Positions 8,442 to 18,074 of a DNA stretch of 64,000 nucleotides are shown piece after piece (within the stretch, counting starts at the first letter, position 1; each line of letters starts with the position of its first letter). The notes under the pieces are model-generated. The model was not told where the DNA came from and did not search any database. It worked only from the letters and a program-made list of their open reading frames with translations. The translations under genes and the position numbers were made by a program. This stretch comes from Lacticaseibacillus casei DSM 20011 = JCM 1134 = ATCC 393 (GTDB lineage: Bacteria > Bacillota > Bacilli > Lactobacillales > Lactobacillaceae): the NCBI RefSeq assembly GCF_000829055.1, contig NZ_AP012544.1:1054001-1118000 (forward strand). The letters are read 5' to 3'.

Positions 8442-9794
8442 TTAAAATCCTGCCTTAATATAACCGCCTTCACTCAACTTCTTGCGCAGCTGTAACATTG
8501 CCGTGTAGGTTGATAAAACGTAAAGTTGCTGCTGTGGCATTTTTTGCAGCTCCGTGATGACGTTGCTAAGGTCTGGTTGACTCATGAGCTTGTCTTCCGG
8601 AACACCAGCGACTGTGAGCCGCAATGCAATATCTTTGTAGCGCTCGCCGCCGACCAGATATGTCGCGGCTTTTTTGCTGGCAACAAAATCTTCGAAGTTC
8701 CCATCCCAAATCCAACTGGTATCGATACCATCTGCATAATTGGCATTCAGCAGCATAGCAAACCCAAAAGGCTGCTTCGCCGTTTCGATCATACTGAGCA
8801 CCTGATTCAAGCCGACCGGATTTTTGACCAGAATCAAGGTTAATTTTTTATCGCCGAGTTGAATGACTTCCTGCCGGCCGAAAACTTTCTCGTCATAGGC
8901 GAACGCCTGGCTGATTTGTTCAGGGCTGACGCCAAAAGTCCGACCAACGGCAAAAGCGGCCAAGGCGTTGTAAATGTTGTACGTGCCGCCGATATCAATG
9001 TGGCAAGGCTGACCGTCAATGACGAAATCGCTGCTTTGCGGCGTCATTTTGGTCACGGTGTTCACCTGATACTTCAGTTGTGGCCGTTTGAAGCCGCAGT
9101 TAGGGCAGAAATAATTGCCGAGGTTAGCGTAAGTGATGGCGTGATAATGTAAGATATGTTGACAGACCGGGCACAAGACGCCATCCGTATTCGGTGGGGC
9201 TTTATGATCGCCTTCAGCAGTCAACGTAAAGCCGTAATAGTGGACCGGATTCGGCAGCTTACGGGAACTGAAGATTGGCGCATCCCCGTTAGCCAGCACA
9301 ACAGCTTTAGGATCAAGGGTGACGCCGTCCAGAATTTTTTGATAGGTCGTGTAGAATTCACCATAACGATCCATCTGGTCACGGAAGATATTGGTCAGTA
9401 CAAAAGCTTTCGGCTTTAACTGGGCAGCTACCGGGGCAACGTTAGCCTCGTCGACTTCCAGGACCGCAATGCCTCGGCCATGTCCGTGTTTGGGTTGCGC
9501 CAAGAAAGCGGTGGTGATGCCTTGCAGCATGTTCGAGCCGGTGGGATTGGTCAAAACTTCCTGATATTTTTGCTTGAGCACTTTGACGATTAAGCTCGTC
9601 GTCAGGGTTTTCCCATTGGTACCGGTCACCACGATGACATCATAGTCACGACCCAGCGCCTGCAAAACGCGCGGATCGATTTTATTGGCGAGTTTGCCGG
9701 GGAGGCTTGACCCGCCTTTTAAAAATGTGTGTAAGAACCAGTAGCTGCTGCGACCAATGGCAGTTGCCAGGCTGGCTTTTGCTGAAAATGCCAC
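8442..9794 (-). CDS. murT: Lipid II isoglutaminyl synthase subunit MurT (Mur ligase family)
   Basis: This 450-residue Mur ligase-like protein has the ATP loop VTGTNGKTLTT (about residues 56-66), the VLEVDEANV segment and FRDQMDRYGE that are typical of MurT. A four-Cys ribbon, CPVC...CPNCG, is inserted in the middle domain (about residues 205-235), and a DUF1727-like C-terminal domain follows. With the glutaminase GatD, MurT amidates the D-Glu of lipid II. GatD is normally encoded next to it, but here the gene is followed by a terminator and a convergent gene. The start is GTG after AGAGGAAG. Confidence 0.92.
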   Translation of the reverse strand: MAFSAKASLATAIGRSSYWFLHTFLKGGSSLPGKLANKIDPRVLQALGRDYDVIVVTGTNGKTLTTSLIVKVLKQKYQEVLTNPTGSNMLQGITTAFLAQPKHGHGRGIAVLEVDEANVAPVAAQLKPKAFVLTNIFRDQMDRYGEFYTTYQKILDGVTLDPKAVVLANGDAPIFSSRKLPNPVHYYGFTLTAEGDHKAPPNTDGVLCPVCQHILHYHAITYANLGNYFCPNCGFKRPQLKYQVNTVTKMTPQSSDFVIDGQPCHIDIGGTYNIYNALAAFAVGRTFGVSPEQISQAFAYDEKVFGRQEVIQLGDKKLTLILVKNPVGLNQVLSMIETAKQPFGFAMLLNANYADGIDTSWIWDGNFEDFVASKKAATYLVGGERYKDIALRLTVAGVPEDKLMSQPDLSNVITELQKMPQQQLYVLSTYTAMLQLRKKLSEGGYIKAGF

Positions 9795-9883
9795 GGCGTT
9801 CTTCCTCTCAACTTAATGGGACTATTTTAGCATAAACGACAAGCAAACCGGCAGTCACGGTGTTCTTTGCGAAAAAAATCCGT

Positions 9884-9889
9884 TATACT
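9884..9889 (+). promoter_or_regulatory. Putative -10 of tdk
   Basis: TATACT, 33 bases before the ATG. The matching -35 is weak (TGTTCT, 17 bases upstream). Confidence 0.35.
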
Positions 9890-9921
9890 GTGAGCTGTGA
9901 GATTTTGGATGGAGGCGGCAC

Positions 9922-10512
9922 ATGGCCCAGCTTTTCTTTCGATACGGTGCGATGAACTCAGGTAAAAGTATTGAAATCCTGAAAGTAGCGCATAATTATG
10001 AAGAACAAAATAAACGGGTAATTCTGATGACCAGCGCCTTGGATGATCGAGCCGGCGTCGGCATGATTGCCAGTCGCATCGGGTTTGAACGGACAGCGAT
10101 TCCGGTTAAGCATGAAACCGATTTGTATGAAACGATCAAGGAAACCGATCCGCACGCCGCCTGTGTGCTGATTGACGAAGCCCAGTTTTTACAAAAGCAT
10201 CACATTTTTGAAGCTGCGCGAGTTGTCGATGAATTGCATATTCCGGCGATGGCGTTTGGCTTAAAGAATGACTTTCGTAATGAGTTATTTGAAGGTTCTA
10301 AATACCTGCTGCTGTATGCAGATAAAATTGAAGAAATGAAAACGATTTGCTGGTTTTGCGCCAAAAAGGCCATTATGAATTTGCGGATTCATGATGGAAA
10401 GCCGGTTTATGAAGGTGAGCAGGTGTTGATTGGCGGCAACGAGTCGTATTACCCGGTTTGCCGGCATCATTATTTCCACCCGCCATTAGATAAGATCGAG
10501 CATCAAGATTAG
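9922..10512 (+). CDS. tdk: Thymidine kinase
   Basis: This 196-residue type II thymidine kinase phosphorylates thymidine to dTMP in the salvage pathway. Visible are the P-loop GAMNSGKS (about residues 9-16), the Walker B-like VLIDEAQFL, the lasso region around [12 protein letters not shown], and structural zinc ligands CWFC and PVCRHH. The start ATG follows GGAGG. It opens the conserved lactobacillus block tdk-prfA-prmC. A hairpin repeat separates it from prfA. Confidence 0.97.
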   Translation: MAQLFFRYGAMNSGKSIEILKVAHNYEEQNKRVILMTSALDDRAGVGMIASRIGFERTAIPVKHETDLYETIKETDPHAACVLIDEAQFLQKHHIFEAARVVDELHIPAMAFGLKNDFRNELFEGSKYLLLYADKIEEMKTICWFCAKKAIMNLRIHDGKPVYEGEQVLIGGNESYYPVCRHHYFHPPLDKIEHQD

Positions 10513-10552
10513 TGGGTAGTTGCTGGCGTTGCACCAGTTCACGCTCGGCTAT

Positions 10553-10667
10553 AACGCGTTCACCGGCGCAGAAGTCTGCGTGTAAGGACCTTGGTCGCAA
10601 TGGCCAAGACCGCCATCACGCCCAAGGCCACTTACACTCCGACTTCTAACCGCGCCAGTTCACGCTC
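10553..10667 (-). repeat. Dispersed hairpin repeat, copy C
   Basis: Opposite orientation to copy A. The stem pairs CGGCGC/GCGCC, AGAAGTC/GACTTCT, GTGTAAG/CTTACAC and CCTTGG/CCAAGG. A remnant of the family's end (CAGTTCACGCTC) lies just upstream at 10535-10546. The copy ends with CACGCTC one base before the prfA Shine-Dalgarno. Confidence 0.9.
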
Positions 10668-10679
10668 AGGAGGATTTTT

Positions 10680-11759
10680 ATGGATAAAATTTTTGAACAA
10701 CTGGACGGTCTTTTGGATCGTTATGATGAATTAGAAGAGTTAATGTCGGACCCTGAGGTTATTAGCGACACGAAGCGGTATCTGGCTTTGTCGAAAGAAG
10801 AAGGCGGGATGCGGGATGTCGTGGCTGCCTACAAAAAGTACAAGCAGGTTTTGTCCGATATCAAGGAAAGCGAAGAAGTGCTTCGTGAGAGTAAAGACGA
10901 GGACATGGAAGCGCTAGCTAAAGAAGACCTTGACGATCTGCAAAAGCAAAAAGCCGATCTTGAAGATAAGATCAAGGTCCTGATGCTGCCTAAGGATCCC
11001 AATGATGACAAAAACATTATCATGGAAATCCGCGGGGCTTCCGGTGGCGATGAGGCCAGTCTTTTTGCCGGTGACTTATTGAATATGTATATGCACTACG
11101 CTGAACGCCAAGGTTGGAAAGCAGAAATCATTGATTCGACGCCGACTGAAGTAGGTGGCTACAAAGAAGTCGTCGTCATGATTACCGGGGATAATGTTTA
11201 TTCCAAGCTGAAGTATGAAAACGGCGCGCATCGGGTGCAACGGGTGCCTGTGACCGAGAGTGCCGGCCGGGTTCATACCAGCACGGCAACCGTTGGCGTC
11301 ATGCCTGAATATGATGAAGTGGATCTAAAAATCGACCCTAAAGATATTCGGACAGACGTTTACCGCTCGTCAGGTGCCGGTGGTCAGCACGTCAATAAAA
11401 CCAGTTCGGCGGTGCGGATGACCCACATTCCAACCGGGATTGTTGTGTCAATGCAGGATGAACGCAGCCAGCAGGAAAACCGGGCGCGCGCGTTACAGAT
11501 TCTGCGCTCGCGGGTTTACGACTATTACGAAACTGAAAATCAGGAAAAGTACGATCAGACGCGTAAAAATGCCATTGGAACCGGTGATCGTTCCGAGCGA
11601 ATCCGCACTTACAATTATCCGCAAAACCGGGTTACGGATCATCGGATCGGCTTGACCCTGAATAAATTGGATCGCATCATGAACGGTGATCTTGACGAAA
11701 TTATCGATGCCTTGATCGTTCACGATCAGGCCCAGAAGATGGAATCGCTTAATGTCTAA
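10680..11759 (+). CDS. prfA: Peptide chain release factor 1
   Basis: This 359-residue RF1 recognises UAA and UAG stop codons and triggers peptide release on the ribosome. The codon-recognition tripeptide is PVT (residues 190-192, PAT in E. coli), followed by the catalytic GGQ (234-236) in [17 protein letters not shown]. An N-terminal charged helical domain covers residues 1-100. The Gln of GGQ is the target of PrmC, encoded next with an 8-base overlap. AGGAGG precedes the ATG directly after repeat copy C. Confidence 0.98.
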   Translation: MDKIFEQLDGLLDRYDELEELMSDPEVISDTKRYLALSKEEGGMRDVVAAYKKYKQVLSDIKESEEVLRESKDEDMEALAKEDLDDLQKQKADLEDKIKVLMLPKDPNDDKNIIMEIRGASGGDEASLFAGDLLNMYMHYAERQGWKAEIIDSTPTEVGGYKEVVVMITGDNVYSKLKYENGAHRVQRVPVTESAGRVHTSTATVGVMPEYDEVDLKIDPKDIRTDVYRSSGAGGQHVNKTSSAVRMTHIPTGIVVSMQDERSQQENRARALQILRSRVYDYYETENQEKYDQTRKNAIGTGDRSERIRTYNYPQNRVTDHRIGLTLNKLDRIMNGDLDEIIDALIVHDQAQKMESLNV

Positions 11760-12582
11760 AACATACGCTGAGGCGCTCAAATGGGCGTCTTTGTTATTGA
11801 CGGAACACCATGTTGATCCTGATGGGGCGCGGTATGTCATGATGAACCGGGCAAACTGGACCCCAAGTCAATTAATTTTACATCGGCAAGACGTGATGCC
11901 CGATGCATCATGGCAGCAATTTCAAGCAGATGTCGCCCGGCTAGCAAAATTTGAACCGGCGCAATATATCACCGGTGTGGCGCCGTTTTTTGGTGTGATG
12001 TTCAAAGTGACGTCAGCAGTGTTGATTCCGCGGTTTGAAACAGAAGAGTTGGTTGACTGGGTCGCAAAAGAGCAGACCGCAGCGCGAACCGGTTTGGATT
12101 TGGGAACCGGCAGCGGGGCGATCGGCATTACCTTAGCTCGCCAGCTGCCACAAGTTGCGATGACGCTAAGTGACGTGTCCGAAGCAGCGCTGGCAGTTGC
12201 CGAGCAGAATGCCCAGTCGCAACACGTGCAGGCGCAATTTGTGACGAGTGATTTATTTAGTCACTTGCCGGGACGGTTTGATTTTGTGGTGACCAACTTG
12301 CCATATATCGCGTCTGAAGAAACACCCGTGATGGATCAAAGTACCTTGCGCTATGAACCTAAGATGGCCTTATTTGCCAGTCATCATGGTCTGGCACTTT
12401 TTGAACGGTTTATCGAAGCATTGCCAGCGCATCTGAATGACCACGGGACCGCTTATTTAGAATTCGGTTACCGGCAACAACCGGCATTGCAGAAGTTATT
12501 TGCCGAAAAAGTACCACAAGCGCAAGTGACTTTCCGGCAGGATATGGCCGGTCACCCGCGCATGGCCAAGCTGCAATTTTAG
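11752..12582 (+). CDS. prmC: Release factor glutamine methyltransferase
   Basis: This 276-residue SAM-dependent methyltransferase modifies the GGQ glutamine of release factors. The SAM loop is [12 protein letters not shown] (about residues 106-117). The catalytic NPPY motif reads NLPY (residues 182-185), which is unusual because the first Pro is replaced by Leu. The essential Asn and Tyr remain. The gene overlaps prfA by 8 bases. Confidence 0.93.
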   Translation: MSKTYAEALKWASLLLTEHHVDPDGARYVMMNRANWTPSQLILHRQDVMPDASWQQFQADVARLAKFEPAQYITGVAPFFGVMFKVTSAVLIPRFETEELVDWVAKEQTAARTGLDLGTGSGAIGITLARQLPQVAMTLSDVSEAALAVAEQNAQSQHVQAQFVTSDLFSHLPGRFDFVVTNLPYIASEETPVMDQSTLRYEPKMALFASHHGLALFERFIEALPAHLNDHGTAYLEFGYRQQPALQKLFAEKVPQAQVTFRQDMAGHPRMAKLQF

Positions 12583-12663
12583 GCGTTTTCCGATAAAGAA
12601 TCGGAGCGAAACCGGTTCTTTGGGCGTTACGCAGCAACAGACAAAATATGGAGGCAGGAAAAT

Positions 12664-13686
12664 TTGTCAAAACGTTATCATGAATCTGATATTCCGGAAG
12701 CGGCCGCTGCTTTAAAGCGCGGCGAGTTAGTCGCGTTTCCCACTGAAACGGTGTATGGCCTGGGTGCTGACGCGACCAATGTGGATGCAGTGGGCAAAGT
12801 CTATGCAGCAAAGGGCCGGCCTTCAGATAATCCACTAATTGTGACGGTGGCGGATGCGGCGATGGTCGGGCAGTATGCAACGATTACCCCCGCGGCAGCC
12901 AAACTAATGGCGACGTTTTGTCCGGGGCCGTTGACGATGATTCTGAATATTTTGCCTGGGCGCTTGTCCATGAAGGTGACAGGAGGCTTGCAGACGGCAG
13001 CTTTTCGCAATCCGGATAATGCCTTGACGCGTAAGCTAATCGCCACAGCCGGGATTCCGATTGTCGGCCCGTCAGCCAATACTTCCGGCAAACCCAGCCC
13101 GACCACAGCGGATCACGTGCTGCATGATTTGGCAGGCAAAATCGCCGGCGTGCTCGATGACGGGCCAACCCGGGTCGGCGTGGAATCCACGATTGTTGAT
13201 TTAACCGTCACCCCGCCAGCAATTCTGCGGCCGGGTGCAATTGGCCCTGACGAGTTGGAGCCGATTTTAGGACCAGTCGATTCAGCGATTCATCACGTCG
13301 GTAAAAATGAAGCGCCCAAAGCACCGGGGATGAAGTACAAGCACTATGCGCCGTCTGCTCAAGTGGTGGTTGTCGATGATCCGGGCCAGTTTCCCGAAGC
13401 AGTCGAATGGGCTAAAAAGACCGGACAGACTTTTGGCATTTTGGCGACTGATCCGATTCTTGCCAAATTCTCGGCGGTACTGGGTTATTCGTTGGGGCAG
13501 GACATTAAAAGTGCGACCCACGCCTTGTTTGCCGGGTTGCGTTGGTTCGATCTTCATCCGGATGTCACACTTGTGTTGGCGCAGGCATTTTCCCATAGTG
13601 AATTAAGCATGGCTTACATGAATCGTCTGCTTAAATCTGCCGGTAATGTCCACTATCAACCAAATATGCCTACAGATTCGTTTTGA
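12664..13686 (+). CDS. ywlC: L-threonylcarbamoyladenylate synthase (Sua5/YwlC type)
   Basis: This 340-residue protein makes threonylcarbamoyl-AMP from Thr, bicarbonate and ATP for tRNA t6A37. The YrdC domain covers about residues 1-205, with KRGELVAFPTETVYGLG, the KGRPSDNPL basic cluster and SANTSGKPSPT. A linker with PGMKYKHYAP joins a C-terminal Rossmann-like Sua5 domain, which makes it the long form. The start is TTG, preceded by GGAGG. It belongs to the conserved prfA-prmC-ywlC series. Confidence 0.95.
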   Translation: MSKRYHESDIPEAAAALKRGELVAFPTETVYGLGADATNVDAVGKVYAAKGRPSDNPLIVTVADAAMVGQYATITPAAAKLMATFCPGPLTMILNILPGRLSMKVTGGLQTAAFRNPDNALTRKLIATAGIPIVGPSANTSGKPSPTTADHVLHDLAGKIAGVLDDGPTRVGVESTIVDLTVTPPAILRPGAIGPDELEPILGPVDSAIHHVGKNEAPKAPGMKYKHYAPSAQVVVVDDPGQFPEAVEWAKKTGQTFGILATDPILAKFSAVLGYSLGQDIKSATHALFAGLRWFDLHPDVTLVLAQAFSHSELSMAYMNRLLKSAGNVHYQPNMPTDSF

Positions 13687-13691
13687 TTTGC

Positions 13692-13697
13692 TATAAT
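13692..13697 (+). promoter_or_regulatory. Extended -10 promoter ahead of glyA
   Basis: TGCTATAAT forms an extended -10 (TG at 689-690, TATAAT at 692-697), and no good -35 is seen. The predicted start site falls inside the hairpin at 13698-13731, so the ywlC terminator and the glyA promoter are interleaved. Confidence 0.45.
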
Positions 13698-13731
13698 AAG
13701 GCCAACTGACCAGTGAGTGTCAGTTGGCCTT
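13698..13731 (+). terminator. Hairpin after ywlC
   Basis: A perfect 13-bp stem (AAGGCCAACTGAC with GTCAGTTGGCCTT) has an 8-base loop and a short weak T tract. It probably ends ywlC transcription. Confidence 0.55.
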
Positions 13732-13739
13732 ATTTGGAT

Positions 13740-13806
13740 TCGTGACGTTAAGCCTTGTACATTAGGCTTTCACGGCGTACACGATTGCAATGGGCCGGGT
13801 TTTTTG
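13740..13806 (+). ncRNA. Structured leader before glyA, possible riboswitch
   Basis: An outer stem TCGTG (740-744) with CACGA (780-784) encloses a hairpin AAGCCT/AGGCTT (750-769). It is followed by GGGCCGGG and a run of six T at 800-805. The layout (aptamer-like closed structure, then a T run, 43 bases before the glyA start) suggests a cis-regulatory RNA. CGTGAC near the 5' side recalls the ZTP (pfl) class known upstream of glyA, but the conserved 3' segment of that class is not clearly present. Confidence 0.35.
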
Positions 13807-13848
13807 TTGGGTAATAGGAATGAATGCATTCAAGAGGAGAGTGGAGAC

Positions 13849-15081
13849 ATGGATTTCATGGCACAAGACCCAGAAGTCTTCGGCGCAATTCATCATGAAG
13901 AAGAGCGTCAGGAGCATAATATCGAACTCATTGCCTCGGAGAACATTATTTCACCGGCAGTTCGCGCTGCTCAGGGGTCGGTTTTGACCAACAAGTATTC
14001 CGAAGGCTATCCCGGCCATCGGTATTATGGTGGTAATCAATACATAGACGTGACCGAACAGCTGGCCATCGATCGGGCGAAAAAACTTTTTGGGGCAGAG
14101 TTTGCGAATGTACAGCCGCATTCCGGATCACAGGCCAATATGGCAGCCTACCGCGCTTTTTTAGAAGATGGCGATAAAGTCTTGGCGATGGATCTGACCG
14201 ACGGCGGGCATCTCACCCATGGGAGTCCGGTCAGCTTTAGCGGTCAGGAGTACCATTTTTACCATTATGGGTTGGATGCCAAAACCGAACGCTTGGATTA
14301 CGCCAAGATCCGGGAACTGGCGGAACAGATTAAGCCGCGGCTGATTGTGGCCGGTGCCTCGGCTTATAGCCGCGAGATTGATTTCAAAAAGTTCCGCGAA
14401 ATTGCCGATCATGTCGGTGCCTTTTTAATGGTTGATATGGCGCATATTGCCGGATTGGTTGCCGGTGGGGTGCATATGAATCCGGTGCCGTATTCAGACG
14501 TTGTGACGACCACGACGCATAAGACGTTACGGGGACCGCGCGGTGGGATGATTCTGGCAAAGGCTGAATATGGTAAAGCCATTAATTCGGCTTTGTTCCC
14601 AGGCATTCAAGGCGGACCGCTGGATCATGTGATTGCTGCCAAAGCCGTTGCGCTGGGCGAAGCATTGAAGCCTGAATTCAAGGCATATACGCAACAGATT
14701 CTCGATAATATGCAGGCAATGGTCGCTGGCTTTGAGGAAGACCCGCATTTACGGCTGATTTCCGGAGGATCGGATAATCATATGGTACTTATTGATGTCG
14801 CAGGGTACGGCGTCAACGGCCGACAAGTTCAAGATTTATTAGACGAAGTGGACATTACCACCAACAAAAACCAGATTCCCGGGGAGCAAAACGGCCCGTT
14901 CAAAACCAGCGGTATCCGCGTCGGCACAGCTGCCATCACCACCCGCGGCTTTACGCCAGAAGAGAGTAAGCGAGTTGCCGAACTCATCAGTGCGGCAATT
15001 GCACATCGCGATGATCAACCGGCTTTGGATCAAATTCGTCAAGAAGTCCTTGCGCTGACAGCCCGTCATCCCTTATCATAG
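13849..15081 (+). CDS. glyA: Serine hydroxymethyltransferase
   Basis: This 410-residue PLP enzyme interconverts Ser plus tetrahydrofolate with Gly plus 5,10-methylene-THF, the main C1 source. Visible are the PLP lysine in [14 protein letters not shown] (near residue 226), YPGHRYYGG, and [15 protein letters not shown] placed the start at ATG 13849 ([12 protein letters not shown]) after GAGGAG. The frame stays open for 44 more codons upstream, but those would run through the leader RNA. upp follows 40 bases downstream. Confidence 0.97.
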   Translation: MDFMAQDPEVFGAIHHEEERQEHNIELIASENIISPAVRAAQGSVLTNKYSEGYPGHRYYGGNQYIDVTEQLAIDRAKKLFGAEFANVQPHSGSQANMAAYRAFLEDGDKVLAMDLTDGGHLTHGSPVSFSGQEYHFYHYGLDAKTERLDYAKIRELAEQIKPRLIVAGASAYSREIDFKKFREIADHVGAFLMVDMAHIAGLVAGGVHMNPVPYSDVVTTTTHKTLRGPRGGMILAKAEYGKAINSALFPGIQGGPLDHVIAAKAVALGEALKPEFKAYTQQILDNMQAMVAGFEEDPHLRLISGGSDNHMVLIDVAGYGVNGRQVQDLLDEVDITTNKNQIPGEQNGPFKTSGIRVGTAAITTRGFTPEESKRVAELISAAIAHRDDQPALDQIRQEVLALTARHPLS

Positions 15082-15121
15082 ATAGGGTTTGCAAACAAAT
15101 GGCTCACACAGGAGGCCTCGC

Positions 15122-15751
15122 ATGGGTAAATTTACAGTTTTAAATCACCCGTTGATTCAGCATAAGCTTACTTTGATTCGAAATAAGCATGCCGGCACTA
15201 AGGAATTTCGCGAAATCGCTAACGAAATCGCGGAATTAATGGTGTATGAAATCACACGGGATCTGCCACTGGAAAGTGTCGAGATCGAAACGCCGATGGG
15301 TAAAACGGTTCAAAAGCAGCTTTCCGGTAAGAAACTTGCGGTTATTCCGATTCTTCGTGCCGGTTTGGGCATGGTGGATGGCGTTTTGCGCCTTATTCCA
15401 GCGGCCAAAGTCGGTCACATTGGCATGTACCGTGACGAAAAGACACTGAAGCCGCATGAATACTTTGTTAAGATGCCGCTGGATATCGACCAGCGGGATT
15501 TAATCATTGTTGATCCGATGCTGGCAACCGGTGGCTCGGCCAACATGGCGATTGAAGCACTCAAAAAGCGCGGGGCGACATCGATGCGCCTCGTGGTACT
15601 GGTTGCTGCTCCTGAAGGGGTTAAAGCCGTTCAGACCGCTAATCCGGACGTGGACATTTACGCAGCCGCGCTGGATGATCATTTGAATGAAAACGGTTAT
15701 ATTGTGCCTGGTCTCGGCGATGCCGGCGACAGACTTTTTGGGACAAAATGA
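15122..15751 (+). CDS. upp: Uracil phosphoribosyltransferase
   Basis: This 209-residue enzyme converts uracil and PRPP to UMP. Visible are the PRPP-binding loop [17 protein letters not shown], the [13 protein letters not shown] segment and the uracil-binding [18 protein letters not shown] end. ATG at 15122 lies six bases after AGGAGG. The family is usually about 209 residues, which this start gives. The glyA-upp-atp order is typical of lactobacilli. Confidence 0.97.
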   Translation: MGKFTVLNHPLIQHKLTLIRNKHAGTKEFREIANEIAELMVYEITRDLPLESVEIETPMGKTVQKQLSGKKLAVIPILRAGLGMVDGVLRLIPAAKVGHIGMYRDEKTLKPHEYFVKMPLDIDQRDLIIVDPMLATGGSANMAIEALKKRGATSMRLVVLVAAPEGVKAVQTANPDVDIYAAALDDHLNENGYIVPGLGDAGDRLFGTK

Positions 15752-15759
15752 CATGAATT

Positions 15760-15787
15760 GGCATGTGGTCACGCACATGCCTTTTTC
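15760..15787 (+). terminator. Terminator after upp
   Basis: The stem GGCATGTG/CACATGCC is followed by a T-rich tail. Confidence 0.85.
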
Positions 15788-15901
15788 ATTTTTAGTTAAA
15801 AGATTTTTTGTGGGTGCATTAAGACCCGTGAAAACCGTGGCCGCCGTGAAAAAATCAGTGAAAAAGCCTTTATGACGGCCAAAGTTTCTCTTTTTAGTGC
15901 T

Positions 15902-15930
15902 TTGTTTTTTCACTGAAATGGTGTTAGAGT
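15902..15930 (+). promoter_or_regulatory. Promoter of the atp operon
   Basis: TTGTTT (902-907), a 17-base spacer, and TAGAGT (925-930) with an upstream TG making an extended -10. The leader to atpB is about 115 bases. Upstream, three GTGAAAA repeats lie at 15828, 15846 and 15858. Confidence 0.55.
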
Positions 15931-16050
15931 AATGATTGTGTTTCAAGGGTCTACCCTAGTAACCAACGATTATCGAAGTCTCTGCAATCTTGCCCCATCT
16001 TTTCGATGGTACACATGATATGAAGCCACTTCAGTAAGGAGGTGAATTCT

Positions 16051-16761
16051 GTGAACGAACAATATCCCTCGATCAAGCTTTTCGGCTTAACTTTCAACCT
16101 GACCAACGACATTGGTGTTTTGGTTTCGGCAGTTCTGGTATTCTTACTGGTGCTATGGCTGTCACGAAACCTGAAAATGCGGCCAGGTGGCAAGCAGAAC
16201 GTACTGGAATGGGCCATGGACTTTACAAACGGTATCGGCAAAAGTGCGATGCCCGGTTCGGAGCGCTACACGTTTAATTTATTTGCGTTTACGCTCTTCC
16301 TGTTCATTTTTATTAGTAACCAAATCGGGTTATTCATCGAGTTAGATATTGGTAAAGATACTTGGTTCCGCTCACCAACAGCATCCCCGGTGATTACCAT
16401 GACAATGGCGATGACAGTTCTGGTGCTTTCGCATTATTTTGGCGTTGTCTTCAGAGGTTTCAAAGGTTACATCAAAGGATATGCGTCACCGGTTCCGATT
16501 CTCTTGCCAATTAACCTATTGGAAGAGTTTACGAACTTTATCACGCTTTCTTTGCGGCTTTATGGGAATATTTTCGCTGGCGAAGTTTTGGTTCTATTAA
16601 TTCGGCAGTGGGCCTTTTCCGGCGGTGCACTCAACTTTGTTAGTGCAACGGTAGCCGAGATAGCTTGGCAAGGGTTCTCAGTCTTCATTGGTAGTATTCA
16701 GGCGTACGTTTTCGTCACGCTTGGTATGGTTTATACATCACACAAAGTTCTACCCGAGTAA
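16051..16761 (+). CDS. atpB: ATP synthase Fo subunit a
   Basis: This 236-residue membrane subunit forms the proton half-channels beside the c-ring. It has five to six hydrophobic helices, with the essential Arg in SLRLYGNIFAGE. I chose GTG at 16051, eight bases after AAGGAGG; a GTG at 16042 overlaps that Shine-Dalgarno. It is the first gene of the eight-gene atp operon, and no atpI is seen in front. Confidence 0.96.
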   Translation: MNEQYPSIKLFGLTFNLTNDIGVLVSAVLVFLLVLWLSRNLKMRPGGKQNVLEWAMDFTNGIGKSAMPGSERYTFNLFAFTLFLFIFISNQIGLFIELDIGKDTWFRSPTASPVITMTMAMTVLVLSHYFGVVFRGFKGYIKGYASPVPILLPINLLEEFTNFITLSLRLYGNIFAGEVLVLLIRQWAFSGGALNFVSATVAEIAWQGFSVFIGSIQAYVFVTLGMVYTSHKVLPE

Positions 16762-16765
16762 CTAA

Positions 16766-16996
<231 letters not shown>

Positions 16997-17030
16997 TTCA
17001 GTTCATCAATAAAGAAGGGAGTGGCAAAAG

Positions 17031-17519
17031 ATGAGTTTAGGTGACACACTCTTCACACTTGTTACATTTCTGATCTTGGTGATTGCAGTCGGGAAAGTGG
17101 CATGGAAGCCAGTTACCAAAATGATGGCAGATCGCCAACAAAAGATTTCCGGCGACTTGGACTATGCTGAAAAGTCCCGCAAAGATGCGGAAACTTTAGC
17201 AGCCAAGCGACGGGAAGAACTGCAACACGCCCAGGCTGATGCTGTCAAGATTGTCAATCAAGCCAAGGAAAACGGCGAGAAGCAACGACAATCATTGGTT
17301 GACGCGGCCAATACGGAAGTCGCCACGTTGAAGAAAAATGCGCAAGCAGACATTGACCAAGCCCGTAAAGATGCTTTGGCCAGTGCCAAGAACTATGTGG
17401 CTGATTTAAGTCTGACGATCGCACAGAAGTTGATCGGTAAGGAACTTAATGCAGCTGATCAAAAAGATTTGATCGACGACTACATCAAACGGTTAGGTGA
17501 TGCAAATGGCAGTCACTAA
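17031..17519 (+). CDS. atpF: ATP synthase Fo subunit b
   Basis: This 162-residue stator subunit has one N-terminal membrane helix (FTLVTFLILVIAVGKVAW) followed by a long charged, Ala-rich coiled coil. It bridges Fo to the delta and alpha subunits. The ATG follows GAAGGGAG. Its end overlaps atpH by 14 bases. Confidence 0.95.
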   Translation: MSLGDTLFTLVTFLILVIAVGKVAWKPVTKMMADRQQKISGDLDYAEKSRKDAETLAAKRREELQHAQADAVKIVNQAKENGEKQRQSLVDAANTEVATLKKNAQADIDQARKDALASAKNYVADLSLTIAQKLIGKELNAADQKDLIDDYIKRLGDANGSH

Positions 17520-18051
17520 TCAAATGGTTGCACCGCGTTATGCAAAAGCATTACTGGAAGCAGCCCATGACCAGGATCAGGTAGCGACAGTTCATGAAGA
17601 GTTACAGGCGCTAGCGTCTGTATTCAAAGAAAATCCGACGATCCTGACAATTTTTGATAATGCCCGAATTACGGCAGATGACAAAGCCAACCTGATGACG
17701 ACTTTGACCAAGAATGCCAGTTCGCTTGTGGCCAACTTATTGAAGTTAACCCAGCAATATGGTCGATTCGGTGCATTGCCGGATATCATCACGGCGTTCA
17801 ATCGCGCTTATGATGATGAAGCCGGTATTATTACAGCGACTGTTACGACTGCAGTTGCTTTGTCAGCAGACCAAGCCGATGCCTTGCGCAGTGCCATTGC
17901 TGCGCGTTTTGGCATGAAATCGACGCAACTGGAACAAATCGTTGATCCGAGCGTCATCGGCGGCGTGCGCATCCAAGCACACGGGTCGGTTATCGATGGA
18001 ACGGTTAAACACCGCTTCGAGAAGATGAAGGCAGCACTGCTGGCAGATTAG
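17506..18051 (+). CDS. atpH: ATP synthase F1 subunit delta
   Basis: This 181-residue OSCP-like subunit ties the peripheral stalk to the F1 head. It starts [20 protein letters not shown], the typical N-terminal helix, and ends with the [24 protein letters not shown] region. I chose ATG at 17506; an ATG at 17500 abuts the TTAGGTG Shine-Dalgarno. It overlaps atpF, so translation is probably coupled. Confidence 0.95.
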   Translation: MAVTNQMVAPRYAKALLEAAHDQDQVATVHEELQALASVFKENPTILTIFDNARITADDKANLMTTLTKNASSLVANLLKLTQQYGRFGALPDIITAFNRAYDDEAGIITATVTTAVALSADQADALRSAIAARFGMKSTQLEQIVDPSVIGGVRIQAHGSVIDGTVKHRFEKMKAALLAD

Positions 18052-18074
18052 AGATAAGTAAAGAGGTGAACCGG

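Noticed and set aside
13717..13848. 44 extra N-terminal codons for GlyA.
   Set aside because: They run through the leader hairpin and T run; the family starts at MDFMAQDPE with a proper ribosome-binding site.
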